Shown here: one piece after another, positions 43,269 through 49,986 of the stretch
Layout of the letters: every line of letters begins with the position of its first letter
Numbering within the stretch: position 1 is the first letter of the stretch
NCBI GenBank assembly: GCA_017504945.1
Contig: JAFVQJ010000018.1
Coordinates: forward strand, 1 to 64,000
Origin: Clostridia bacterium
GTDB lineage: Bacteria > Bacillota > Clostridia > Oscillospirales > RGIG5299
DNA length: 64,000 nucleotides
Reading direction: 5' to 3'
Notes under the pieces: model-generated
The model's database searches: none
The model's input: the letters and a program-made list of their open reading frames with translations, nothing else
Told to the model about the DNA's origin: nothing
Translations under genes and position numbers: made by a program

Positions 43269-44637
43269 CGCAGGCCGCCTCGCTTTCGGGAATTTCAAAA
43301 TCATAGGGAAGCACCTCGCAATGAGCGAGTGCCTTGTGCTTGTCGGAGAAGCAGGTGAGAATGAAAATTCGTCCCATATCGGAATATTTCAAATTCTCCA
43401 TAGCGTCGTCAACGCGCTCCGAAACCACGAGGATATCCTTGTTCACCGAGGTGTATGAAAACCTCTCTGCAAGGTCGTAGCAATACTTCCCCGCAAGAAT
43501 TATGTTGTTTATAAAGGGAAGATCGAGCTTCTCAAAATCGATGTCGTAGAGCCAGGAGGTGTCGCTCGTGAAATACTTTCTGCTTACCGCGTCAACGATA
43601 ATGACCACGGTAGCGGGCTTTTTGTAATTTGAAACCACGTCTATTGAGCGGTCGTAGGCAATGGAGTTTTCGTGCTTGGAAACGAGTAACGTGCCGTAGT
43701 TTTCGCCAATCTTAAAGCTTACCGTTCTGCCGCTTTTCAGAATGTGAGCCGAAAGAGCGTCAACCGTTGCATCGGTGGCATACCCAAGCTCCGCAAGAAC
43801 AGAGTAAGCGGCGAGCATATTGTGGACGTTGTGCAGACCAAGCAGCTTAAAACCGATCCTATTGCCGTTTAAAACGATTTCGTTTTCCTTAATATCGGTA
43901 ACCTCGTATTTCACGTTGTCGCGCTTAAAGCCGCATTTTTTGCATAAATAGCTGCCTATGTGATTGTAAAGACGGTAGCCGTATTCAAGCCTTGCATTGC
44001 AAACGGGACAAAATGCTCCGTCATCGTAAGCGGAATCGCACTCGGCGGAAAGATTTTCGTTTCCCGCCACACCGAAATAAACGGTGCCCTCGCGTCCGAA
44101 ACCGAAAGAAGCGGTAAGAGGATCGTCGGCATTGAGAACGAGCCTTACGCCGTCGGCAATGCTTTCCTTTATTATTCCGAATATTCTTTCGGGATGACCG
44201 TTTCTGCTGAGCTGATCTCTGTAAAGATTATTTATAACGTAGAGAGTAGGGGTAAAATATTTAAAAATGTGCCTTGCCGACTGCTCGTCAGCCTCTACCA
44301 CCAAAACATCCTTATCAACTACGCCCTTCATATTTGAATTGCAGAGAATAAAGGTGGCAACTCCGTCAAGCTGATTGGCTCCCTCGCTGTTGTAGGCAAC
44401 GGTGAGACCGTTGGCTTTGAGAGAAGCGACTATCATCTCAACGGTAGAGGTCTTGCCGTTGCTTCCCGTTACGGCAATGATCTTTTTCGGAAGAGAAATG
44501 CGCTTTAAAACGTCGCCGTCGAATTTAAGAGCCACGGCACCGGGCAGACTGCTGCCTTTTCCCACTGCCTTACCCACGGCTCTGACGAATTTGCACACCA
44601 AAATAGCAATTTTGTCCTTGAATTTCAAATCAAACAT
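43258..44637 (-). CDS. murT: MurT-like Mur ligase (lipid II amidation subunit)
   Basis: The 459-residue protein has a Mur ligase ATP loop TGSNGKTSTVEM near 58-69, NNLYRDQLSRNGHPER near 136-151, a four-Cys ribbon (CPVC ... CKKC) near 207-232 as in MurT, and LLGLHNVHNMLAAY near 266. The C-terminal segment aligns loosely: SDTSWLYDIDFE is kept, but the usual LVKNPAGxNQ stretch reads LVSKHENSIAYD. With the adjacent GatD lacking its Cys, the pair may be a divergent paralogue. It has a consensus promoter on the minus strand. The ribosome site is close to the ATG, so the start is moderately sure. Confidence 0.8.
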   Translation of the reverse strand: MFDLKFKDKIAILVCKFVRAVGKAVGKGSSLPGAVALKFDGDVLKRISLPKKIIAVTGSNGKTSTVEMIVASLKANGLTVAYNSEGANQLDGVATFILCNSNMKGVVDKDVLVVEADEQSARHIFKYFTPTLYVINNLYRDQLSRNGHPERIFGIIKESIADGVRLVLNADDPLTASFGFGREGTVYFGVAGNENLSAECDSAYDDGAFCPVCNARLEYGYRLYNHIGSYLCKKCGFKRDNVKYEVTDIKENEIVLNGNRIGFKLLGLHNVHNMLAAYSVLAELGYATDATVDALSAHILKSGRTVSFKIGENYGTLLVSKHENSIAYDRSIDVVSNYKKPATVVIIVDAVSRKYFTSDTSWLYDIDFEKLDLPFINNIILAGKYCYDLAERFSYTSVNKDILVVSERVDDAMENLKYSDMGRIFILTCFSDKHKALAHCEVLPYDFEIPESEAACDED

Positions 44638-44658
44638 TCCCTTATATTTAATAAAAAA

Positions 44659-44687
44659 AGTCTATCACAAATATTATTAACTGTCAA
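44659..44687 (-). promoter_or_regulatory. Sigma-A promoter for murT-gatD
   Basis: On the minus strand TTGACA (44687-44682), a 17-nt spacer and TAGACT (44664-44659), 21 bases before the murT start. It is divergent from the VanZ-gene promoter. Confidence 0.7.
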
Positions 44688-44715
44688 GAATATATAATGT
44701 AAATATAAAAAGTTA

Positions 44716-44744
44716 TTGCTAAAAAATATGCGCTATGATATAAT
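44716..44744 (+). promoter_or_regulatory. Sigma-A promoter for the VanZ-like gene
   Basis: TTGCTA, a 17-nt spacer and TATAAT (44739-44744), followed by GGGGGAGGGG as a strong ribosome site before ATG 44776. Confidence 0.7.
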
Positions 44745-44775
44745 TTAACCGATAAATATCGGGGGAGGGGATTAA

Positions 44776-45360
44776 ATGGACGCTATTATAAAATATCTTT
44801 TAAGAATGCTTGTCTATATGGCGGCAGTCGCTCCCTTTTATATTGCGGCAAGAGCTGTTTTTGTAAAGAAAAGACATAAGAAAACCACCATTGCCCGCGA
44901 AATTGCAATGCTCTTGTTCGCAATGACGGCAACGGGCGTTGCTTCTCAAACCCTTATTCCCGAATTTGTAATAACCGAAACGGGCATAACATTTCTCAAA
45001 ACCTCCTTTAGCTCAAACAATTTTATACCGTTCAACGTCTTTTACGTTACCTTTACAGAAGTAGTGAAAAATAAGAATATTTACAGCCTGCTTATAAATT
45101 TTCTCGGAAATATAGCGGTTTTTATCCCTTTTGGAATATTTATTCCTGCTCTTTGGAGAGTGTCGGCAAAAAGGACGGTGCTTATCGGATTTTTAATATC
45201 CTTCTTCATTGAGCTTTGCCAGCTGTTTACGCCAAGAAGCACCGATGTCGATGACCTTTGGCTAAACGCACTCGGCGTTTTTATAGGTACCGTCATTTTT
45301 AAGGTCGCCGATAACCTGATAAAACGAAAGACTGCTGCGTCCGAAAAAGAGAATAGTTAA
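44776..45360 (+). CDS. VanZ-family membrane protein
   Basis: The 194-residue protein has five hydrophobic segments. The VanZ signature is clear: NFLGNIAVFIPFG near 111-123, then ELCQLFTPRSTDVDDLWLNALG near 150-171. Members are linked to glycopeptide tolerance and, in Clostridia, to surface or membrane functions that are not settled. No van resistance genes lie nearby, so resistance should not be assumed. It is a single-gene transcript with its own promoter and a bidirectional terminator. Confidence 0.85.
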   Translation: MDAIIKYLLRMLVYMAAVAPFYIAARAVFVKKRHKKTTIAREIAMLLFAMTATGVASQTLIPEFVITETGITFLKTSFSSNNFIPFNVFYVTFTEVVKNKNIYSLLINFLGNIAVFIPFGIFIPALWRVSAKRTVLIGFLISFFIELCQLFTPRSTDVDDLWLNALGVFIGTVIFKVADNLIKRKTAASEKENS

Positions 45361-45392
45361 CGATATTAAATAAATTTCTCCCCAAAAAACGA

Positions 45393-45418
45393 AAAAGCGA
45401 AGCAATTGCTTCGCTTTT
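45393..45418. terminator. Bidirectional terminator between convergent genes
   Basis: AAAAGCGAAGCAATTGCTTCGCTTTT is a perfect 26-base palindrome in the 61-bp gap between the convergent VanZ-like and nitroreductase genes. It ends with a T-run on both strands. Confidence 0.9.
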
Positions 45419-45421
45419 ATT

Positions 45422-45937
45422 TTATATTATCTCAACCGTTTCATTCTTGTCCTTTATTGAAAGATGACCGCGAGCGGGCACGGCGTCGTCGGCGGGATAG
45501 CCTATCGGCATTATCGCCGAAACGGTAAGACGGCTCTCAAGACCGAGAGCCTCTTTAACGGCGTCGCTGTTGAAATATCCCACCCAGCAGGAGCCGATGC
45601 CAAGCTCAAAAGCCTCAAGCATCATATGAGTGCAAAAGATCGCGGCGTCCGTCTCGCCTGAATGATATCCCTCGTCCAAACGGTTTTGCCACGCCTGATT
45701 TTTGTCATAGCAAATAACGAGTATCTGAGGCGCATCGAAGGTGCAGATGCATACCTCCTTAAGCGCCTTGAGCTTTTCCTCGCTTTTAACGACGTAGACC
45801 TTAAATGGCTGTCTGTTGCAGGCAGACGGAGAAACGCGTCCTGCCTCCAATATCCTTTCAAGTTCACCGTCGGTTATTTGCGACGGCTTAAAAGATCTCA
45901 CCGAATATCTTGCCTTTGCCAATTCCAAAAAATCCAT
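45422..45937 (-). CDS. Nitroreductase-family FMN oxidoreductase
   Basis: The 171-residue protein has the family start LELAKARYSVRSFKPSQI, a conserved SPSACNRQPFKVYVV near 36-50 for FMN binding, a central GETDAAIFCTHMMLEAFELGIGSCWVGYF near 93-121 and a GYP motif near 147. It is a small single-domain member that probably reduces quinones, nitro compounds or similar with NAD(P)H. Its physiological substrate is unknown. AAGGAG lies 8 nt before ATG 45937. Confidence 0.88.
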   Translation of the reverse strand: MDFLELAKARYSVRSFKPSQITDGELERILEAGRVSPSACNRQPFKVYVVKSEEKLKALKEVCICTFDAPQILVICYDKNQAWQNRLDEGYHSGETDAAIFCTHMMLEAFELGIGSCWVGYFNSDAVKEALGLESRLTVSAIMPIGYPADDAVPARGHLSIKDKNETVEII

Positions 45938-45958
45938 AAAATTTCTCCTTATAAATGC

Positions 45959-46630
45959 TTACCAAATAAACGGAATTAAACGGTATTTTACCCTTTCCTT
46001 ATATTCAATGTATCCCGAAAGCTCGCGCTCCAAAAATGCCTCCTCGTGCTTTATCCTCGCCGCAATAATGAAAGGATATGCAAGGAAGATAATAAAAGCA
46101 AAGAGCGAGCCCAAAACGAGCGGCATAGAGAGGAAAAGAAGCAGGGTAGCGCTGTACATCGGATGGCGCACTATTCCGTAAAGACCGGTGTCGATGACCC
46201 TTTGCCCCTCCTTCACCTCAATGGTTCTGCTCAAATAGACGTTTTCGCGAAGCACCTCGGCATAAAGGAGATAAGCCGCCAAAAAGACTGCCGCCGCGCC
46301 GTAAATAACGCCTCTCGGAAGTGGGAACCAACCGAAACGAAAATCAAGTCCCGCCAAAACAAACCCGGATATAAACATAAGACCGCTTAGCTTCACCACC
46401 ACACTCTGCTCACGCTGCTTTTCCTTCGCGTTAAGACGCGAGGCAAGAAGGGAAGGACTTTTTATCATCATAACGATTCCCGCGAAAAACATCGGCACGA
46501 AAAGGATAGCCATAAAAAGCCAACCGTTAAAGAAGGCAAGCGACCCCGCAGGTAAAAACACCAACACCCCAACGAGAACAACGCCGAGCAAGAATTTGAG
46601 TATTGCCTGAATAAAAAGCTTAAAGGTCAT
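45959..46630 (-). CDS. ICMT/PEMT-like membrane methyltransferase
   Basis: The 223-residue protein has five or six hydrophobic helices and a C-terminal SAM-binding motif VIDTGLYGIVRHPMYSATLL near 146-165, typical of the isoprenylcysteine carboxyl methyltransferase / phospholipid N-methyltransferase group. Bacterial members have varied or unknown substrates. AAGGAG lies 9 nt before the ATG. It begins 16 bases after the next gene upstream on this strand, so the two may be cotranscribed. Confidence 0.8.
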   Translation of the reverse strand: MTFKLFIQAILKFLLGVVLVGVLVFLPAGSLAFFNGWLFMAILFVPMFFAGIVMMIKSPSLLASRLNAKEKQREQSVVVKLSGLMFISGFVLAGLDFRFGWFPLPRGVIYGAAAVFLAAYLLYAEVLRENVYLSRTIEVKEGQRVIDTGLYGIVRHPMYSATLLLFLSMPLVLGSLFAFIIFLAYPFIIAARIKHEEAFLERELSGYIEYKERVKYRLIPFIW

Positions 46631-46646
46631 GAGGAATTGCTCCTTG

Positions 46647-47477
46647 TTAAAGAATATAATCTCTGATCAAAACCCAAGTTAACACTAAGATCAAAATAAT
46701 ACGTACTATTTCGGCATAAGGGGATTTACTGAAGAACGGGCGATTTCCGCTTGATTTATAGTAATTTTTTTTATGCTTAAAAAACATCATCAGTTCAAAA
46801 AGATTGAGAATTACAGATAACGCCGCAGAAATCATACTGATTATTAAAACGGTGTTAAGTAAAGATTTAACGTATATGAGCAGAGTAACGGTTACTAACG
46901 ATAATACAACTGAAATAATAAACAAGCCGTTAAGATAGTATAATCCGCCTATTCCTTTTTCTTTGTGTATTTTGGAATAAAAGAGATAATTTAAAAATCC
47001 CTCTGTTCGTTTCTCTATCTGGTTTGTTGTCAAACCGGTATATGACGAAATGTAATCCTTCATTGCATCTCTTACGGCAACGTAGGGAAGGCAAACAATA
47101 AATAGAATATACATATATAATAAAATTTGCGCATTCAAAAGACTATCTTCAATTTTAATACTCGGTGAATTACTGCAAGCGAGAAAAAGATTAAACGCGC
47201 AGATTAAAGCACCGATTCCAATACAATAACCTGAAAAATTTTTTAAAATGTCTGTGTCGTAGTCGGAATATGCCCAAAATGACAAACCCAACCCAAATAT
47301 AAGACTGCCAAACGCTGCGTATACAATAAGCAGATCCCGCCCATCAATAACGGAAAGTAATCCAAAAACTGCAACTAAAAGAAGAGGAAGAAAACAAGAG
47401 GCAAAGACGTTAACAACGTGAAGCTTCGGATGCTTTTTCTTGAATTTAACGTATTTGTTTGATTTGTCGTTACTCAT
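46647..47477 (-). CDS. Multi-spanning membrane protein of unknown function
   Basis: The 276-residue protein begins with a charged, Lys-rich segment. It has about seven hydrophobic stretches (near 25-50, 55-75, 80-105, 125-140, 185-210, 215-240 and 255-275) and a soluble loop around SSYTGLTTNQIEKRTEGFL. I do not recognise a family. ATG 47477 follows AAAGGAG, while the upstream in-frame ATG 47498 has no ribosome site. It lies at the far end of the accessory gene group, 42 bases after the previous stop, and is not preceded by the rlmD-tail repeat. Codon use appears AT-rich compared with its neighbours, which suggests acquisition. Confidence 0.65.
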   Translation of the reverse strand: MSNDKSNKYVKFKKKHPKLHVVNVFASCFLPLLLVAVFGLLSVIDGRDLLIVYAAFGSLIFGLGLSFWAYSDYDTDILKNFSGYCIGIGALICAFNLFLACSNSPSIKIEDSLLNAQILLYMYILFIVCLPYVAVRDAMKDYISSYTGLTTNQIEKRTEGFLNYLFYSKIHKEKGIGGLYYLNGLFIISVVLSLVTVTLLIYVKSLLNTVLIISMISAALSVILNLFELMMFFKHKKNYYKSSGNRPFFSKSPYAEIVRIILILVLTWVLIRDYIL

Positions 47478-47519
47478 AGCGTGCTCCTTTGGACTCAAAA
47501 CTTATAACTTCAAAAGATG

Positions 47520-47861
47520 TCATATAAAAGTTTTGATTATTTCAATTTTTCCGATAATATGTGCATTGAAGTTTTCAAGTTCCTCTGCGGGAATCCAAAA
47601 CTCTTGGTGATATGAGGCGCCGACGGTCTGTACATCAAAAGTAGATATGTATTCATCATCAATCTCAAATTTTGTAACATATCCCACATAACCGGAGCCG
47701 ATGTCTTTAGTGTTCCATTTACTTGCAATTTCTTCAGCATAGCGCTGATTTAAAACAGGATAAAAAATCGGTTGCCAATTTAATCGTGGCGGAAATTTTG
47801 AAAAACAGCTTTGCTCAATAAGCTCTAATTCTTTTTGACCTACGGGTCTGTATAAAATCAT
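47520..47861 (-). CDS. ADP-ribosylation/crystallin J1-annotated family protein
   Basis: The 113-residue protein resembles small proteins I recall under the name ADP-ribosylation/crystallin J1. It has an N-terminal YRPVGQKELELIEQS, then FPPRL..QPIFYPVLN near 24-40 and a C-terminal FWIPAEELENFN near 91-102. The biochemical role of this short family is not known and the name should be treated with caution. ATG 47861 lies exactly 14 nt beyond the GAGG of the third rlmD-tail repeat copy. The longer frame upstream reads through the repeat and the preceding gene and is not a real N-terminus. Confidence 0.65.
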   Translation of the reverse strand: MILYRPVGQKELELIEQSCFSKFPPRLNWQPIFYPVLNQRYAEEIASKWNTKDIGSGYVGYVTKFEIDDEYISTFDVQTVGASYHQEFWIPAEELENFNAHIIGKIEIIKTFI

Positions 47862-47892
47862 ATATTTTCCTTCTTCCTCAACCCAACCACAC
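47859..47892 (-). repeat. rlmD-tail repeat, copy 3
   Basis: This 34-nt copy matches copy 2 with one mismatch across the start codon and ribosome-site region. The rlmD-homologous part is shorter (GTGTGGTTGGGTTGAGG). Beyond this, the upstream half differs and contains a partial palindrome CCACAACCGCGCCGATTGTG. The following gene's ATG is 14 nt beyond GAGG. Confidence 0.8.
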
Positions 47893-47914
47893 AATCGGCG
47901 CGGTTGTGGCATTT

Positions 47915-48166
47915 TTAATCGTGCCGTTCTTCTTTTGATTGTTTTTTTCTTTGTACAATGGTGCGTATAGCGCGTATAATTAGAAATATTGCCGATAAAA
48001 CGACACATCCGAACAGTATAATCAATTCGTAATCTGTGCTTTGCCAATCCAACTCTATACCGAATATGCGTGCAATAACTATGCCTACTATCAAAGAAAG
48101 TAAAGTCAATGCAAGATCAACTAATTCATCTAATAATTTATGTTTGATATTTCTCGGCTTTTTCAT
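47915..48166 (-). CDS. Small two-helix membrane protein of unknown function
   Basis: The 83-residue protein has a basic start KKPRNIKHK, two hydrophobic helices near 18-36 and 47-66 and a highly charged C-terminus QRKKQSKEERHD. No family is recognised. ATG 48166 is chosen because GAAGAAGG in the second rlmD-tail repeat gives a ribosome site, and it sits at the fixed 14-nt distance from GAGG. The gene ends 22 bases before the third repeat. A membrane-acting partner for a neighbouring cassette product is possible but cannot be shown. Confidence 0.6.
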   Translation of the reverse strand: MKKPRNIKHKLLDELVDLALTLLSLIVGIVIARIFGIELDWQSTDYELIILFGCVVLSAIFLIIRAIRTIVQRKKQSKEERHD

Positions 48167-48204
48167 ATATTTTCCTTCTTCCTCAATCCAACCACACTCT
48201 CCAC
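48164..48204 (-). repeat. rlmD-tail repeat, copy 2
   Basis: Bases 48180-48204 are identical over 25 nt to 48648-48672 inside rlmD, covering the codons for its C-terminal residues. The 3' extension AGAAGGAAAATATATG is shared instead with copy 3. The copy is not part of any rlmD reading frame here and provides the ribosome site of the next small gene. Confidence 0.88.
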
Positions 48205-48268
48205 GTGGGTCATAAGCCCAAAAGGTATATTTTTGTGTCAAAAATGGGGGTTGTAAATGCAAAAAGTC

Positions 48269-48634
48269 TCACTTTTTGCCCTTTTTCTCAAAATATTCCC
48301 CACAGCGATAATCCTTTTCGCCGAAGTAACAGTTACTTAAATGGTTCTTGTTGTATAGGTAACGGTGCGAGAATTTGAAGATTTTGTTATCCTCACGGAT
48401 TCCACCGCCCATTCTGTTTATATAAAAACAATATCCGCTCTTATCTTGCGTGGTGTAAATGTAAAATGATGCGTTATCATAACTGCCGAATCGCTCCAAT
48501 GCTGCCTCGAGTGAGTAAGTTCCTGCATATAAAACGATTTCACCTGTCTTCTCTTTCTCACAAAGAAAGGTTACTATTGAGTAAAAATCATTTGATTGTG
48601 CGAATCCGCAAATTGTTGAAAGAAAGTTGTTCAT
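48269..48634 (-). CDS. 121-residue protein of unknown function
   Basis: The protein is rich in Tyr, Phe and Cys, with five Cys, and has alternating short strands such as GEIVLYAGTY and ASFYIYTTQ followed by a Gly-rich turn RMGGGIRED. It ends in a basic KKGKK tail. No membrane helix or signal sequence is clear and no family is recognised. ATG 48634 lies 14 nt beyond GAGG at the end of rlmD, so the AGGAGGA inside the rlmD coding end is its ribosome site and the two genes are 5 bases apart. An upstream in-frame start inside rlmD is possible but lacks support. Confidence 0.6.
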   Translation of the reverse strand: MNNFLSTICGFAQSNDFYSIVTFLCEKEKTGEIVLYAGTYSLEAALERFGSYDNASFYIYTTQDKSGYCFYINRMGGGIREDNKIFKFSHRYLYNKNHLSNCYFGEKDYRCGEYFEKKGKK

Positions 48635-48639
48635 ATTTA

Positions 48640-49986
48640 CTATTTCCTCCTCAATCCAACCACACTCTCCACATGATACGTCCTCGGGAACATATCCACG
48701 GGACAAACAGCGGTGATCTCATAGCCCTTTTCAAGCAAAATTTTCAAATCACGCGCCTGGGTGGTGGGGTCGCAAGAAATGTAAACAATCTTCTTCGGCA
48801 TAAACTTTGAAACGGTGGTTATAGCAAACTCCGAAAGCCCCTTTCTCGCAGGGTCAAGAGTAATTATCGACGGCGAAAATCCCTCTGAAAGAAGCCTGTC
48901 GCTTACCTCGCCCGCCTCGCCGCAAATAAATTCGCAGTTATCAAGCCCGTTTAACGCCGCGTTTTCCTTTGCGTCCTTTACCGCATCGGGAACGATCTCA
49001 ATGCCAACCGCCTTTTTGACGTGACGCGCAAAAAACTGCGTTATCGTACCCGTTCCCGAGCAAAGATCGAGCAAAACGTCCTCTTTGGTGGGGTCTGCAA
49101 GCTCAAGCGCCTTGCTGTAAAGCCTTTCAACTTGATACGGATTTATCTGAAAAAACGAAAGAGTGGAAACGTTGAATTTGAGATCTCCGATAAATTCCGT
49201 AAGCTTTTCCTTGCCGTAAAGACAGACCGAGCGGTCGCCGAGTATCTCGTTCCCAGGCTTTGAGTTTACGTTTAGCACAATGCCCGAAAGGGAAGGGATC
49301 GCCTCGGTCAGCGCCTTTGTCAGCTTGTCTGTATGAGGAACGCTTTCCTTCGTTGCAACGATTATAATAACCGTTTCGCCGCTTTTCACGCCCGTCTTTC
49401 CGCCGATATGACGAATAAGACCGCGGCAGCTCTTTTCATCGTAAACCGAAATATTATAATCGGTTATCCACTTTCTGAAAACGGGAATAACAGCGTCAAA
49501 CACCTCATTATGTAACGGACATCTGTCGATATCGATAACGCTGTGCGACCTGCTTCTGTAAAACCCTATTTTAAGCTCTTCGTTTTCCTTTGAAACGGGG
49601 AACTGCACCTTATTTCTGTATGCCGTCACCTTGGGAGAGGGCAAAACGTCGCAAACGGGAAGGTCGACTCCCGCAATTTTCAAAAGCGCATCCTTAACGA
49701 AGCTCTTTTTGTATTTAAGCTCGGTGTCGTAACCGAAATCCGCAAAGCAGCAGCCGCATTTACCGCCGTAGCGGCAAAAATGGTCGGCTCTGTCGGGTGA
49801 CGGAGCTATAATATTTTCGATTTTTGCAAACGCAAAGCTCTTTTGAACCTTTAAGATCCTTAACTCGCAAAGGTCTCCCGCAACGCCGCGCGGTACGAAA
49901 ACGACCATTTTGTCAACTCGTGCAATGGCGTTGCCGCCGTAGGAGACGGCTTCAAGCCTTGCCGTTACCAAATCGTTTTTGTTCAT
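48640..49986 (-). CDS. rlmD: 23S rRNA (uracil(1939)-C(5))-methyltransferase RlmD
   Basis: The 448-residue protein has an N-terminal TRAM domain, an iron-sulfur cluster region with CRYGGKCGCC near 70-79 and a later Cys, a SAM motif I LLDLCSGTGTIT near 305, the TRM motif FQINPYQ near 279, LDPARKGL near 375 and the catalytic Cys in YISCDPTTQARD near 405. These match RlmD/RumA. The start ATG shares one base with the thiI stop (TGATG). Its 3' end is the source of the repeat that precedes three downstream small genes. The rumA 3' end is also a known ICE integration site in streptococci. Confidence 0.93.
   Translation of the reverse strand: MNKNDLVTARLEAVSYGGNAIARVDKMVVFVPRGVAGDLCELRILKVQKSFAFAKIENIIAPSPDRADHFCRYGGKCGCCFADFGYDTELKYKKSFVKDALLKIAGVDLPVCDVLPSPKVTAYRNKVQFPVSKENEELKIGFYRSRSHSVIDIDRCPLHNEVFDAVIPVFRKWITDYNISVYDEKSCRGLIRHIGGKTGVKSGETVIIIVATKESVPHTDKLTKALTEAIPSLSGIVLNVNSKPGNEILGDRSVCLYGKEKLTEFIGDLKFNVSTLSFFQINPYQVERLYSKALELADPTKEDVLLDLCSGTGTITQFFARHVKKAVGIEIVPDAVKDAKENAALNGLDNCEFICGEAGEVSDRLLSEGFSPSIITLDPARKGLSEFAITTVSKFMPKKIVYISCDPTTQARDLKILLEKGYEITAVCPVDMFPRTYHVESVVGLRRK
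48648..48672 (-). repeat. rlmD-tail repeat, copy 1 (the presumed source inside rlmD)
   Basis: The last coding bases of rlmD (GTGGAGAGTGTGGTTGGATT and onward) are the reference copy of the 25-nt repeat that recurs at 48180-48204 and, shortened, at 47876-47892. In this copy the frame encodes VESVVGL of RlmD. Confidence 0.88.

Noticed and set aside
44776-45360. Glycopeptide resistance from the VanZ-like gene
   Set aside because: The VanZ family is broad and no vanA/B/X/H-type genes are nearby. Only the family name is supported.
47862-48047. Extended N-terminus of the crystallin J1-like protein through the previous gene
   Set aside because: The extension is the reverse-frame reading of the small membrane gene and the repeat, and family members start near the ATG at 47861.
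46647-48650. A transposon or ICE as the source of the rlmD-linked genes
   Set aside because: No transposase, integrase, relaxase or conjugation gene and no terminal inverted repeats were seen. Only the short rlmD-derived repeat is present.
48640-48706. Upstream extended start of the first cassette gene inside rlmD
   Set aside because: The in-frame start within the rlmD end would add 24 residues encoded by the repeat itself. The ribosome site and the fixed 14-nt spacing favour 48634.
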